Shown here: in pieces, positions 1-9,430 of the stretch | Layout: every line of letters begins with the position of its first letter | Position numbering within the stretch: position 1 is the stretch's first letter | Source: an uncultured Pedobacter sp. | GTDB taxonomy: Bacteria > Bacteroidota > Bacteroidia > Sphingobacteriales > Sphingobacteriaceae | Assembly: GCF_946479715.1 (NCBI RefSeq) | Contig: NZ_CAMLHF010000005.1 | Coordinates: 1 to 60,464 of the forward strand | Reading direction: 5' to 3' | Length of the DNA: 60,464 bases | The notes under the pieces: generated by a model | The model's database searches: none | Told to the model about the DNA's origin: nothing | The model's input: the letters and a program-made list of their open reading frames with translations, nothing else | Translations under genes and position numbers: made by a program

Positions 1-215
1 CTTAAGATAGAGGAGTAACCAGGATTTGCATAGGTAAAATAAGTGTCGTTCATGTACGACCAGGTTCCGTTCAGCACGGTTTCAATGTTATCTGCTGTCC
101 CATAGATCAATGATTCGGGAACGGAAGTAGTTGGTGTAGTGGTAAGTTCCTTTTTGCATCCAAGAAAGGGCAAAGCGGATATCCCAATTATATAGGTGAT
201 CTGTTTAATTTTCAT
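1..215 (-). CDS. SusD/RagB-family glycan-binding lipoprotein, N-terminal fragment (cut by window edge)
   Basis: About 71 codons of a SusD-like gene, running off the left end of the window. The start at 215 gives a short hydrophobic signal followed by a lipobox ending LGC (Cys20), then a Lys/Glu and Thr-Pro-rich linker and a helical segment with NIETVLNGTW, as in SusD N-termini. SusD proteins are outer-surface lipoproteins that cap a SusC transporter and bind the glycan. The gene lies 23 nt downstream of the SusC-type gene at 239-3331 on the same strand, the standard susC-susD order, so the two form an operon. Substrate cannot be inferred from this fragment. Confidence 0.88.
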   Translation of the reverse strand, partial: MKIKQITYIIGISALPFLGCKKELTTTPTTSVPESLIYGTADNIETVLNGTWSYMNDTYFTYANPGYSSIL

Positions 216-238
216 TTTTGTAATTTTTAGTAGATGCA

Positions 239-3200
239 TTAGAAAGTAAGGCTAAGTCCGGCAGAAAAAGTACGCATAGCCGGGTAACGGTAATAAGTAG
301 TGCCATCAACAGTTTGTTCAGGGTCCATACCGTCGTGTCCGTAAAAAGTAAGCAGATTCTCGCCGGTTAAGGTTAGTTTAAGGTTGTTTAAACCCCATTT
401 ACTAGCTAAAGTTTTAGGTAGACTGTACCCTAGAGTTAAATTCTTTAAACGGGCATAAGTTGCGCTGTAAAGAAAACGGGTTGAAGCCTGAGTCCATCCA
501 AGATTATCGGTAGTTAATCTCGGTACATCAGTATATTTGTTTTCAGGAGTCCAGTGGTTTAATATTTCTTTTGACCAGGTACGTCCGGTGCTGCTGCCAT
601 TGTGCATTAGCGATATATAATCATTGTCAAGGATCTTACCACCGATGCTATATGCAAACAATGCGGATAATTCAAATTCCTTATAACTGAATGTATTGCT
701 TACACCACCTGTAAGATCAGGAAGAGCACTATCCTGAACATATTGTATTGCATCTGCATAAATATTGGTTGTCACTTTATTTCCATTAGCATCTTGCTTA
801 TACCACAACGGATTTCCGGTCTCCGGATCAACGCCGGCCCATTCCTTCAGGTAAAAATCGTATACAGAACCACCTTCGCGCATGATCTTGGTGGTTGTTT
901 TAATCTCTGCTTGTGGCAGGGCAGTAATTTCGTTTTTGTAATGCGTAGCATTCAGGCTGATGTTCCATCTGAAATCTGCAGTACGAACCGGAGTTGCATT
1001 GATCTGAACCTCTATACCCGTGTTTTTTAAAGCACCGATGTTGGCGTCAATAGAGCCAAAACCAGTTGATGGGGCTTTTGGTCTGCTAAATAACAAATCT
1101 CTCGATCTTCTGTCGAAAAACTCTACCGTACCGCTGATCCTATCGTTCAGGATTCCGAAATCAAGCCCCAGGTTAAAGTTTAAGTTGGTTTCCCATTTAA
1201 GATCAGGTGTTGGAAGTCTCGAAGTCACCAAACCATTTTCGCCAAGGTTGTTCTGGATAACATATAGACCTTCGTAAGCATAGTAGGTACCAATGTTATC
1301 ATTTCCCTGAGCACCATAACTGGTTCTAAGTGTTAAGGTACTTAACCATGAATTGTCTTTCAGGAAATTTTCTTCTGAGAGTTTCCATGAAGCACCTAAC
1401 GACCAGAATGTTCCCCAGCGTGTTGCCGGAGAGAATCTTGAAGATCCATCTGTTCTTAATGATGCAGAAAGCAGGTATTTCTTTTTATAATCATACTCTG
1501 CACGTCCAAGAAAACTTAGTAGGGTGTAATCCAATGCCGAACCGCCGAAATCGTTCAATTGTGAAGCAGCATCCGGTTCATATAAGCCAGGGAGTACAAA
1601 ACGTTCCCTGCTACCAGAAATGATCCTGTAATTGTATTTATAAATCTCCTGACCAGCAAGCAGATTTAAATGATGGTCTTCATTAAAGGTTTTTTCGTAG
1701 GTTAAGATATTGTTCCAAGTCCATGAATAAGTTCTGCTATTGCTTTTACTTACCGAACCTTTAGTCTCAGCGCCATCGCCAAGTACCGGATTCGTATAAT
1801 TATGGTTGTTGATGTTAGCAAAATCAGCACTGTAAGTGGTTTTGAATTTCAAATCGGGGATTATGGTAGCCTCAAGGAAGGTACGTGCCGAAACGTTATC
1901 TTTTAAAATCTCAGACTTGTCCAGATCAACAGTTGCGGCGAGGTTACTTCTTGGAATGGCTGAACTTGGGCGATAAGCACCAAAGTCATAAACCCTGTTG
2001 CCATTAGCATCAGTTTTGTAAGAGCCGTCAGCATTGCGTTCGTAAACTGGATAAAAACTCGGTACCAGGCGCGAATAGTTCACTACATTTCCAGTGTTGC
2101 TATCTTCAGAGATAGGGTAGTCCTGAAGGGTATTTGCTGCTGAAATATTTAGCCCGGCAGTTAGCCATTTTTTAGCTTTGGTGGTTAAATTAACCCTTGC
2201 GCTATATCTTTTGTATCCTGAACCTAATGCAATACCCTTATCATTAAGGTATCCTCCAGAAATGAAATACTGACTTTTTTCGTTGCCACCGCTAAAGCTA
2301 AGGTCGGCCTGGGTACGTATTGCAGTTTGTTCCATTGCATCACCCCAGTTATCGTCCCATAATGGAGTTGCTCCCGCAACAAGCTTCCCATCTGGTCCTA
2401 CCGGAAGAGGATATTTTGAACCATAAGGGTTGATACCAAGATCAGTTATGATCTGCTCGCTTGCAGCCTGACCAGCCTGCAAATCCGTATAAGTTGGATT
2501 AGAGGCTTTTTGTTTGTTTTTAACCGCAAGCCAGTAGTTTTGGAAATATTCATCAGTAGTTACCTGTTCATAATCCTTTACGGCACGCTTTGAAACACCC
2601 TGACTAAAATTAGCTGTGATCTCTGTCTGGTCGTTGCGCTTTCCGGATTTAGTGGTAATGATGATCACTCCGTTTGCACCTCTTGAACCATATAATGCGC
2701 TTGAAGCAGCATCTTTAAGGATACTTACCGATTCAATATCACTGGAATTGATTGAGCTGAGGTCGCCCGAAAATGGGTTGCCATCTACCACATATAGTGG
2801 AGCAGCTGATGCATTGATCGATCCAACACCACGGATGCGCAGGGTTGCAGAAGTACCTGGCTGCCCACTCGATGATACTGCCTGTATTCCTGGGGCAAGA
2901 CCCTGAAGTGCTTTGGTGATGTTAGATACCTGCCTGTTTTGAAGCTGATCGGCATTGATCTGTGAAACAGCTCCGGTGATATCTCTTTTTTTAGAAGTAC
3001 CATAGGCCACTACAACTACCTCGTCGAGGCTATTTGTGACATCACTTAAAACGATGTTAATAGTACTTCCAGCCTTTGCAACAACTTCCTGACTGGTAAA
3101 GCCAAGAAAAGAGAAACTTAGTACTTCCTGTTCTTTGTTTAGCGTAATGCTGAAATTTCCTGACTGATCGGTACTTGTTCCTGCCTTAGAGCCTTTGATG

Positions 3201-3331
3201 AGCACGTTTACTCCGGGTAAGGGAAGGTTGGTTCCTTTTTCAACAACGCGGCCGGTTACTTTATAGTCCTGCTGTGCGTTTACGAATTGAAAGAAGAACA
3301 AAAAACATAGAATAGTTAATTTTGTTTTCAT
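239..3331 (-). CDS. SusC/RagA-family TonB-dependent outer membrane transporter (1030 aa)
   Basis: Full-length SusC-type beta-barrel. A signal peptide ends at about residue 19 (NAQ). Then come a carboxypeptidase-D-like regulatory beta-sandwich (about 23-98, GVNVLIKG and FLGF motifs), a TonB-box-like DEVVVVAYGT, a plug domain with LRIRGVGSIN, PLYVVDGNPF and ALYGSRGANGVI, and a barrel ending in the phenylalanine-terminated strand GLSLTF. It imports oligosaccharides across the outer membrane with TonB energy. There is no STN domain, so FecI/FecR-type signalling through this receptor is not expected. The SusD partner begins 23 nt downstream. A -7 box about 200 nt upstream implies a long 5' leader. 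Substrate unknown. Confidence 0.95.
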   Translation of the reverse strand: MKTKLTILCFLFFFQFVNAQQDYKVTGRVVEKGTNLPLPGVNVLIKGSKAGTSTDQSGNFSITLNKEQEVLSFSFLGFTSQEVVAKAGSTINIVLSDVTNSLDEVVVVAYGTSKKRDITGAVSQINADQLQNRQVSNITKALQGLAPGIQAVSSSGQPGTSATLRIRGVGSINASAAPLYVVDGNPFSGDLSSINSSDIESVSILKDAASSALYGSRGANGVIIITTKSGKRNDQTEITANFSQGVSKRAVKDYEQVTTDEYFQNYWLAVKNKQKASNPTYTDLQAGQAASEQIITDLGINPYGSKYPLPVGPDGKLVAGATPLWDDNWGDAMEQTAIRTQADLSFSGGNEKSQYFISGGYLNDKGIALGSGYKRYSARVNLTTKAKKWLTAGLNISAANTLQDYPISEDSNTGNVVNYSRLVPSFYPVYERNADGSYKTDANGNRVYDFGAYRPSSAIPRSNLAATVDLDKSEILKDNVSARTFLEATIIPDLKFKTTYSADFANINNHNYTNPVLGDGAETKGSVSKSNSRTYSWTWNNILTYEKTFNEDHHLNLLAGQEIYKYNYRIISGSRERFVLPGLYEPDAASQLNDFGGSALDYTLLSFLGRAEYDYKKKYLLSASLRTDGSSRFSPATRWGTFWSLGASWKLSEENFLKDNSWLSTLTLRTSYGAQGNDNIGTYYAYEGLYVIQNNLGENGLVTSRLPTPDLKWETNLNFNLGLDFGILNDRISGTVEFFDRRSRDLLFSRPKAPSTGFGSIDANIGALKNTGIEVQINATPVRTADFRWNISLNATHYKNEITALPQAEIKTTTKIMREGGSVYDFYLKEWAGVDPETGNPLWYKQDANGNKVTTNIYADAIQYVQDSALPDLTGGVSNTFSYKEFELSALFAYSIGGKILDNDYISLMHNGSSTGRTWSKEILNHWTPENKYTDVPRLTTDNLGWTQASTRFLYSATYARLKNLTLGYSLPKTLASKWGLNNLKLTLTGENLLTFYGHDGMDPEQTVDGTTYYRYPAMRTFSAGLSLTF

Positions 3332-3540
3332 TTGAATAAATGGGAGTTTTTGGACATAAGATTTCCATAGCCATTTATGGCCTATCTTATGAATGGTTAA
3401 AATTTAAATTGAATTAGATGTGTCAGCCAAACTGTATTTACAGGATCAGCTTAACAGTTTAAATAGGAATGGAATGTGGGTAGCGTACAAATATTTGCAT
3501 GTCTTTCATCAATTGGGTTGAATAATAAATTAATTGGCTG

Positions 3541-3574
3541 CAAAGATAAATAAAAATACGACTAATTTGGTAGT
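3541..3574 (-). promoter_or_regulatory. Promoter of the minus-strand susC/susD operon with a 17-bp palindrome in place of the -33 box
   Basis: On the minus strand, TATCTTTG (3548-3541) matches the Bacteroidota -7 consensus TAnnTTTG. Where a -33 TTTG is expected there is instead the near-palindrome ACTACCAAATTAGTCGT (3574-3558; ideal form ACTACTAAATTAGTAGT). The same arrangement recurs at 17431-17462. A transcript from here would have a ~200-nt leader before the susC start at 3331. The rest of the intergenic stretch 3332-3695 is AT-rich; I see no gene in it and only a weak TAATC/GATTA dyad near 3650-3670. Confidence 0.55.
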
Positions 3575-3695
3575 CTTTTTGTTTGTTGGTCAGGAAAATG
3601 TAAAATCAGAGAAGTGAGGGCACTTTTTAGCCTTTCACCAACTTTTTTGTAATCGGAAAAATCAGATTATTGAATTCTTAATTACTTGTGTGTCT

Positions 3696-4574
3696 TTAAC
3701 TTTTGCTCCAATTAATATCAATTAGGCTAACGTTATTTTTCCTTGAAGAACTAACTGCAATTCCTTTGTTTTGATCGTCGGTCAATGTGAATCCCTCAAG
3801 TTCATCAGTTTTATCTGTATCAATGACTTTAATAACTTCCTCATGACCGCTCGAGATGGATTTATTTAAGTCTACAAAAGTTAACCTCCATTTACGACCC
3901 TCAATTTGATTTTGAATAAGAACCAGTATGCCTTTATTTTCTATGAAATGAAGATTTTGTACCCAGGGAGAACATATGAATTTCCGATACAGTAATCCTT
4001 TTTCACTTGTTTTGTCAGCTTTAGAAAGCTTACCGGCATCATAAAGGCGAACTTCATTTGCTTTATTCCCGTAATCAGCGGTTGCCATGAACCATTTTCC
4101 TTTATGTTTCACATATTCTGGTCTGGTACCTTGTATACAGGCATCATCCTCTACGGTTTTTAATAAATTACCATCTAATGTTTTGCTTTTTAGAAATCCC
4201 TGCCAGTCGATTGAATATATCATTGCCTTCCAAACAGTTCCTTCCGCATTTTGACGCACCGAGTTCCCAATAAAAGTAGGCATACCTTTTCTATAGGCAA
4301 TACCCGTAGGGTGTTTAATTATATTCTCGCCTTTAATGGTAAAACGATACTCATCAGGCTGGTAAATCAGTGAATCGTTTTTTAAATAGTATTGTCTCAT
4401 TACACCAACCTCACGGTCGCCGTACAGAAAATACTTTCCGTCCTGTTTAGATATTCCCTGGCAGGCACCTAAGGAATCCAGTGAAAAAGACTTTGTAATG
4501 GTGCCCGAAAGTGGTTTGTAACTAAATGCAGAGATAACCAGTCCGGTAATCAATGTCGCACTAAAAAGTTTCAT
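3696..4574 (-). CDS. Secreted beta-propeller-like protein of unknown function (292 aa)
   Basis: I do not recognise a named family. The N-terminus is a plausible signal peptide (residues 1-18, ending near SAFSY). The rest is a run of beta-strand-like segments with repeated patterns (GKYFLYGD, GKWFMATADYG, HFIENKGILVLIQNQ), suggesting an extracytoplasmic beta-propeller. A DACIQGTRPEYV stretch near the middle could be a functional loop. It starts 3 nt after the stop of the YdcF-type gene upstream, so both are co-transcribed. The pair lies between two SusC/SusD systems and is divergent from the second, which suggests a role in handling the same nutrient; that is inference only. Confidence 0.6.
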   Translation of the reverse strand: MKLFSATLITGLVISAFSYKPLSGTITKSFSLDSLGACQGISKQDGKYFLYGDREVGVMRQYYLKNDSLIYQPDEYRFTIKGENIIKHPTGIAYRKGMPTFIGNSVRQNAEGTVWKAMIYSIDWQGFLKSKTLDGNLLKTVEDDACIQGTRPEYVKHKGKWFMATADYGNKANEVRLYDAGKLSKADKTSEKGLLYRKFICSPWVQNLHFIENKGILVLIQNQIEGRKWRLTFVDLNKSISSGHEEVIKVIDTDKTDELEGFTLTDDQNKGIAVSSSRKNNVSLIDINWSKS

Positions 4575-4577
4575 TTG

Positions 4578-5843
4578 TTAAGGGTCTAGGGGTTCGTCGA
4601 AATCAATTTGTAAAGACATGCTGTTCGGAGAAAATTCAACTTCCGTATCGCTCAGTGTTTGTCCGATTTTATATGGAAAATAACCCAATTCTTTTTTACA
4701 GCGTTCTGAAAGTATTCCCGCGATATAAGGGATCGTTGATTTGATTGTACTAATCAATCCCAATTTTTCCATCGGCATCCCATAACGAAACATCAAACGT
4801 ACACAATTACGAAGATTTGTTGTGGTATGTCGGGCATGGGGCTCCATAATGATTGAATTCTCAGGAATATGCAAGGTATTAACCATAAACTTCTTCATCT
4901 CATAAGCCTCGCTATATTTGGTTTTATAAGGATGAACCCTTCCGCCTGATACTACTATAAACGGCGCAGCACCTTTATGGTACTGAATTGCTGCAATTCT
5001 ACAGCGTGTCATACCACCAGCACTTAACTCAGTTTCTCTATCTTCTGGTCCGGCGCCAGGCACTAAGATCACGCTGTATTTATAATTTTTGAAATTCGTT
5101 TTTTTTATTTTTGCGATTGCAGATTGGTTAACACCTGTGTTCATTGGCTCATAATCGGCTGCTTCTGAACGGTTGTTTAATTCAAGTGCACCTAATGCAA
5201 AATTCATTGAAGGTTCAAAAAATAGTTTTTTATCAGACCCTGCATTGAGCGCAATAATTGAAGATATAAAAGTTGGAAATTCCTTGTCCTTTGAACTGAA
5301 AGCAATGGAATCTATTTTGGGATAATTGGGCTTTTTACCTTCAACATACACATCAATAGCATAATTAATGGCTTTTACATCCTGTTCCCATGCTTTTACG
5401 AGTAATTGTTGTGCGGTTAAGCCCTGAAACAAACCATAGCAGCCTGATGGCAACAGATGGTTTTTAACAACCTCACCAAATGCATTCTCCTTTTTATACA
5501 AGTTATTAAGTCTCTCATTAACCAATAAAATTTCTGCTTCGCTAAACTTCATTGCATTGGCATCACAGCTAACATCCTGTCCGCAGGTTTTTAATGCGGC
5601 GGCCGCATTGTCACTTTTGTCCTTTAGTAATTTTTGAAGTACCTGATCTTCAGTTATTGCTTTTCTCAAATCAGGAAGTTCTTGCATAAGTGTAAGCAAG
5701 TAATAACTTTTGTATTGAATGTAAGGGTTATATGATTGGCTTTTTCCAACAACCAGCTGATAGGATTGATCCGCAGAATTTTGCTGTGCTTTCGTCTGAA
5801 ATATAAATAACCAAAGCAGCAAAAAGGTAACGAGTATTCTCAT
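4578..5843 (-). CDS. Secreted YdcF/ElyC-family (DUF218) protein (421 aa)
   Basis: A signal peptide (residues 1-19, ending KAQ) precedes an alpha-helical N-terminal region of about 230 residues and a C-terminal DUF218/YdcF domain (about 255-400). That domain shows SVILVPGAGPEDR, a conserved Arg/Glu-containing loop, FIVVSGGRVHP, and the EPHARHTTTNLRNC signature where E...A..T..N is conserved in the family. DUF218 proteins are linked to envelope functions and possibly nucleotide or polyprenyl-linked substrates, but the reaction is not settled. The protein is longer than typical YdcF (about 200-270 aa) because of the N-terminal extension. It is the first gene of a two-gene operon divergent from the SusC gene at 6150. 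Confidence 0.8.
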   Translation of the reverse strand: MRILVTFLLLWLFIFQTKAQQNSADQSYQLVVGKSQSYNPYIQYKSYYLLTLMQELPDLRKAITEDQVLQKLLKDKSDNAAAALKTCGQDVSCDANAMKFSEAEILLVNERLNNLYKKENAFGEVVKNHLLPSGCYGLFQGLTAQQLLVKAWEQDVKAINYAIDVYVEGKKPNYPKIDSIAFSSKDKEFPTFISSIIALNAGSDKKLFFEPSMNFALGALELNNRSEAADYEPMNTGVNQSAIAKIKKTNFKNYKYSVILVPGAGPEDRETELSAGGMTRCRIAAIQYHKGAAPFIVVSGGRVHPYKTKYSEAYEMKKFMVNTLHIPENSIIMEPHARHTTTNLRNCVRLMFRYGMPMEKLGLISTIKSTIPYIAGILSERCKKELGYFPYKIGQTLSDTEVEFSPNSMSLQIDFDEPLDP

Positions 5844-6021
5844 GAAATAAATTTTTGCAAGCTAAATAAATGCCGTTAATATAACATTATGGCTGTATTA
5901 ATTCTGTTGGGCTGATTTCATTGTAATCTATTTCTAATGATAATTTTTAAGGTTTTTTACCTGAAAACCTTCTCATAGACTTAATACTGGGGATACATAG
6001 TGTTAAAAATACACACATACT

Positions 6022-6053
6022 TTTGGCTGAATTAAAGCACTCAAATAAGTTTG
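6022..6053 (+). promoter_or_regulatory. Near-consensus Bacteroidota promoter for the susC/susD operon at 6150
   Basis: TTTG (6022-6025), then 20 nt, then TAAGTTTG (6046-6053): an exact match to TTTG-N19-21-TAnnTTTG. Transcription would start near 6060, leaving a ~90-nt leader. Elsewhere in the 5844-6149 intergenic region there is an 8-bp inverted repeat, AAGGTTTT/AAAACCTT (5949-5956 and 5964-5971), of unknown function between the two divergent operons. I see no gene in this stretch. Confidence 0.65.
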
Positions 6054-6149
6054 TTTTTCAACTAAAGTTATTTGCCTATGTGAATCCGATTCTACATGCT
6101 CTTTAAACATTAAAACCAGGAATTATTCAAAATTATTACTAAACTAAAG

Positions 6150-9100
6150 ATGACATCATTTTTTTTCAATGCAGGTATTAAAAACACTTGCAGAAAATTG
6201 CTTTTTCCGGTAGGACTATTCGCAATTTTCAATTCGCCGGTAATGGCTTCAAACAGATATAGTATTGATACATCTGTTCTCAAAAATAAAGCAGCTTTCA
6301 CCATAAGCGGTATTGTAACTGATAATAACCAGTTACCACTTCCGGGTGTAGGTGTTTACGATAAAAAGACCAAAAAATCTACTTCAACAGATGTTAATGG
6401 TAAATATTCAATTTCGCTTGAGGAAGGATCAACTTTAGTTTTTTCATTCATCGGTTACGAATCACAGGAAGTGCCAGTAACTGCAGCAAGAACTTTAAAT
6501 ATTTCATTAAAGGAAAGTACTAATACACTGGATGAGGTAGTTGCAATTGGTTACCAAAAGATCAGAAAATCTGATGTAACAGGTGCTATTAGCAGTGTTA
6601 AGGCAAGCGAACTTAACTTAACTTCGCCAACTGTTGGGCAGGCCCTTGTAGGTAAAGTTGCCGGTGTACAGGTATCTCAAACAAGTGGTGCGCCTTATGC
6701 TGGCACAAAAATAAGAGTAAGGGGTATTGGTTCCATTAACGCCAGTTCAGATCCTTTATATGTAATTGATGGTTACCCTGCCGGGAATAACGTTTCCATA
6801 AATCCTGAGGATATCGAAAGCATAGATATCTTAAAAGATGCAGCATCTGCAGCAATTTATGGTTCTAGAGCGTCAGGTGGTGTGGTTTTAATTACAACCA
6901 AAAGAGGGCAGGATGGAAAAGGACGTTTTGAGTACGATGTTCAGGGCGGTATTTCTCAACTGGCAAAAAAGATTGATTTATTAGATGCCAATCAGTTCAT
7001 TCAACTCCTTATTGATGGCAGAAATAATGCTTACAAAGATTTATGGGTAAATGCAGGTAAAACCTGGAACGATGCTATGTTTGGTGATAATAATGCAACC
7101 CGTATTGCTAATGTTGGCAACGGAAGTAGTGTAAGTATTCCAACTGATTTATACAATTTCTCAACCCAACAGCCAATTCCTGCAAAATACAATACCGACT
7201 GGCAAGACGAATTGTACAGAAATGCTGCTTTTCAACGTCATAACCTTTCCTTTTCAGGTGGTAATAAAGACATCAAATATTTTATGAGTGGTGGTTATCA
7301 GGATAATGATGGTATTGTAACCAACACCAATCAGAAGGTAATCAATTTCAGAGCAAATATAGATGGGAACGTAAGTGAACGTTTGCATGTTGGTGCAAAT
7401 ATGTCTTACACGCAAAACAAAAACCGTGAGGTTCGAGAAGGTCGTTATGATTTAAGCCCAATGATGTCGGCTTTATTGTATTTGCCTTTTCTTCCGGCAA
7501 AAGACGACAACGGTAACCCTATACAGTTTGGTATGGCTTCACTATCCTCTGTGTATGGTATCCAAAATCCCGAAAACCCTTTAGCAACCGTTAAGCAAGT
7601 TAAAGTTGCAAGAAATGGTGATAGAAGTACTTACAATGCAAATGCTTCCTATAAAATAATCGAAGGCCTAAGCTTTAAAGCCAATTTGGGTATGCAGACT
7701 TATAGTGAGAAATATGATTTTTATTTGCCTACAAGTTTAAGTAATGGAAATAACCCGCCTTATTCTACCGCATCACTAGCGGCAGCAACAGCAATTGCAC
7801 AAAATTTAAAACAAATTGATCAATTGGCTGAGTTTACCTTGAACTATAACAAAACTTTTGGTAAACATAAAATTGATGTTTTAGCAGGTTATTCTGCTCA
7901 AAAAACAACGAGCGATCTGATTCGTGTTTCTGCAAAAGGATTCCAAAATGATAATATTGGTGAGATTACAGATAAAGGTGCAGATGCAAGTTTCTTTGCT
8001 TTAGATAATGCAGCCAAATCCACCAATACCTTACTTTCTTATTTTGGTCGTTTCAACTATAACTATGCAGGAAAATATTTCCTGACAGGTTCGTTCCGTC
8101 GTGATGGTTCTTCAAGGTTCGGTCCATTAAATAAATATGGTAATTTCCCTTCTGTTGCAGCAGGATGGAGCTTGTCGGAAGAGGATTTTTACAATAACTT
8201 TCTTGGTGAGCAATCAACCGTTAAGATCAGAGCGAGCTGGGGTTTAAGTGGTAACAACAATATTCCTAACTACAGAACTCAACAGGAAATGAATTCGCCT
8301 GGTGGGGTAGTTTTTGGAAATACAATCTCAACAGCAATCTGGCCTAGTTCTATTCAAGATGGCCATCTTGGCTGGGAATCTACCTCTCAATATAACTTTG
8401 GTACTGATATCAGTTTATTCAGAAACCGCCTATCTGTTATCGCCAACTATTATTTGAGTTATTCATATAATCTATTGTTTAACCAATCAATTTCTGCAAT
8501 CTCAGGTACGTCATCAATTTTAACGAACCTTGCCGACAGTAAAATCCGCAATAAAGGTTTTGATATTCAGGTTGATGGAAGAATCATTCAGAAAGAAGAC
8601 TTTACATTCGGTTTAAGTGGTAATATCGCCGTAAATCGTAATAAAGTGTTAAATATGGGAGGTGCAAGTACCATTTTAACAAACGGTGCAGAACGTTCAT
8701 ATTTAACACACATTACTCAAGAAGGACAACCTGTAGGTATGTTCTACGGATTCAAAGTTTTAGGCCGTTTAACAGCAGAAAATGTTGGTAAGGTTGCACC
8801 TTCTGCATCTGCAACCAATCCCGCAAAAATCGGCGACTTGTATTTTCAGGATACTGATGGAAACGGAATTGTTAACGATGCCGATAAAACAGTAATTGGT
8901 ACGCCATATCCTAAATTCACTTACGGTTTTGCTTTAAATACCTCTTATAAAACAATTGATTTAAGAGCTTCATTCAACGGCTCATATGGTAATCAGGTTT
9001 TAGATGGTCAGGATTATTATCTGTATAACTTCGAAGGTTCAGGTAACCAATATGCAGAAGTTGCAAATCGCTATAGAAATGAAGCGAATCCGGGAAGTGG

Positions 9101-9419
9101 CTTAAACTATCGTGCATCTCGTGCAGGTACACAAAGTAATAGTACACGTTTATCATCATTCTATATCCAGGATGGCTCTTATTTCAGGTGTACCAACATT
9201 ACCTTAGGTTATACTTTCCCTAAATCATTAGCTAATACGCTTAAGGTAAGTAACGTTCGTGTTTATGCGAGTGTGGATAACGCTTTTACCATTACTGATT
9301 ATAAAGGTTATAATCCAGAGGTGGACTATAGCGGAGGTTCTAATTTAACACCAGGTGTTGATTACGGAAACTATCCTTTGGCAAGAGCATATAATCTTGG
9401 TGTTAAACTTACCTTCTAG
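6150..9419 (+). CDS. SusC/RagA-family TonB-dependent outer membrane transporter (1089 aa)
   Basis: Full-length SusC. The N-terminal leader is longer than usual (signal ending near residue 34, VMAS). It is followed by the carboxypeptidase-D-like domain (about 50-125, GIVTDNNQLPLPGVGV and FIGYESQEV), DEVVAIGYQ as TonB-box-like segment, a plug with IRVRGIGSIN, PLYVIDGYP and AIYGSRASGGV, and a barrel ending GVKLTF. There is no STN domain. It should import an oligosaccharide or other large nutrient. The SusD partner starts 11 nt downstream. It has a strong promoter of its own and is divergent from the YdcF/propeller operon. The start at 6150 is the first ATG giving a signal sequence. Confidence 0.95.
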   Translation: MTSFFFNAGIKNTCRKLLFPVGLFAIFNSPVMASNRYSIDTSVLKNKAAFTISGIVTDNNQLPLPGVGVYDKKTKKSTSTDVNGKYSISLEEGSTLVFSFIGYESQEVPVTAARTLNISLKESTNTLDEVVAIGYQKIRKSDVTGAISSVKASELNLTSPTVGQALVGKVAGVQVSQTSGAPYAGTKIRVRGIGSINASSDPLYVIDGYPAGNNVSINPEDIESIDILKDAASAAIYGSRASGGVVLITTKRGQDGKGRFEYDVQGGISQLAKKIDLLDANQFIQLLIDGRNNAYKDLWVNAGKTWNDAMFGDNNATRIANVGNGSSVSIPTDLYNFSTQQPIPAKYNTDWQDELYRNAAFQRHNLSFSGGNKDIKYFMSGGYQDNDGIVTNTNQKVINFRANIDGNVSERLHVGANMSYTQNKNREVREGRYDLSPMMSALLYLPFLPAKDDNGNPIQFGMASLSSVYGIQNPENPLATVKQVKVARNGDRSTYNANASYKIIEGLSFKANLGMQTYSEKYDFYLPTSLSNGNNPPYSTASLAAATAIAQNLKQIDQLAEFTLNYNKTFGKHKIDVLAGYSAQKTTSDLIRVSAKGFQNDNIGEITDKGADASFFALDNAAKSTNTLLSYFGRFNYNYAGKYFLTGSFRRDGSSRFGPLNKYGNFPSVAAGWSLSEEDFYNNFLGEQSTVKIRASWGLSGNNNIPNYRTQQEMNSPGGVVFGNTISTAIWPSSIQDGHLGWESTSQYNFGTDISLFRNRLSVIANYYLSYSYNLLFNQSISAISGTSSILTNLADSKIRNKGFDIQVDGRIIQKEDFTFGLSGNIAVNRNKVLNMGGASTILTNGAERSYLTHITQEGQPVGMFYGFKVLGRLTAENVGKVAPSASATNPAKIGDLYFQDTDGNGIVNDADKTVIGTPYPKFTYGFALNTSYKTIDLRASFNGSYGNQVLDGQDYYLYNFEGSGNQYAEVANRYRNEANPGSGLNYRASRAGTQSNSTRLSSFYIQDGSYFRCTNITLGYTFPKSLANTLKVSNVRVYASVDNAFTITDYKGYNPEVDYSGGSNLTPGVDYGNYPLARAYNLGVKLTF

Positions 9420-9430
9420 AACTTACAAAA

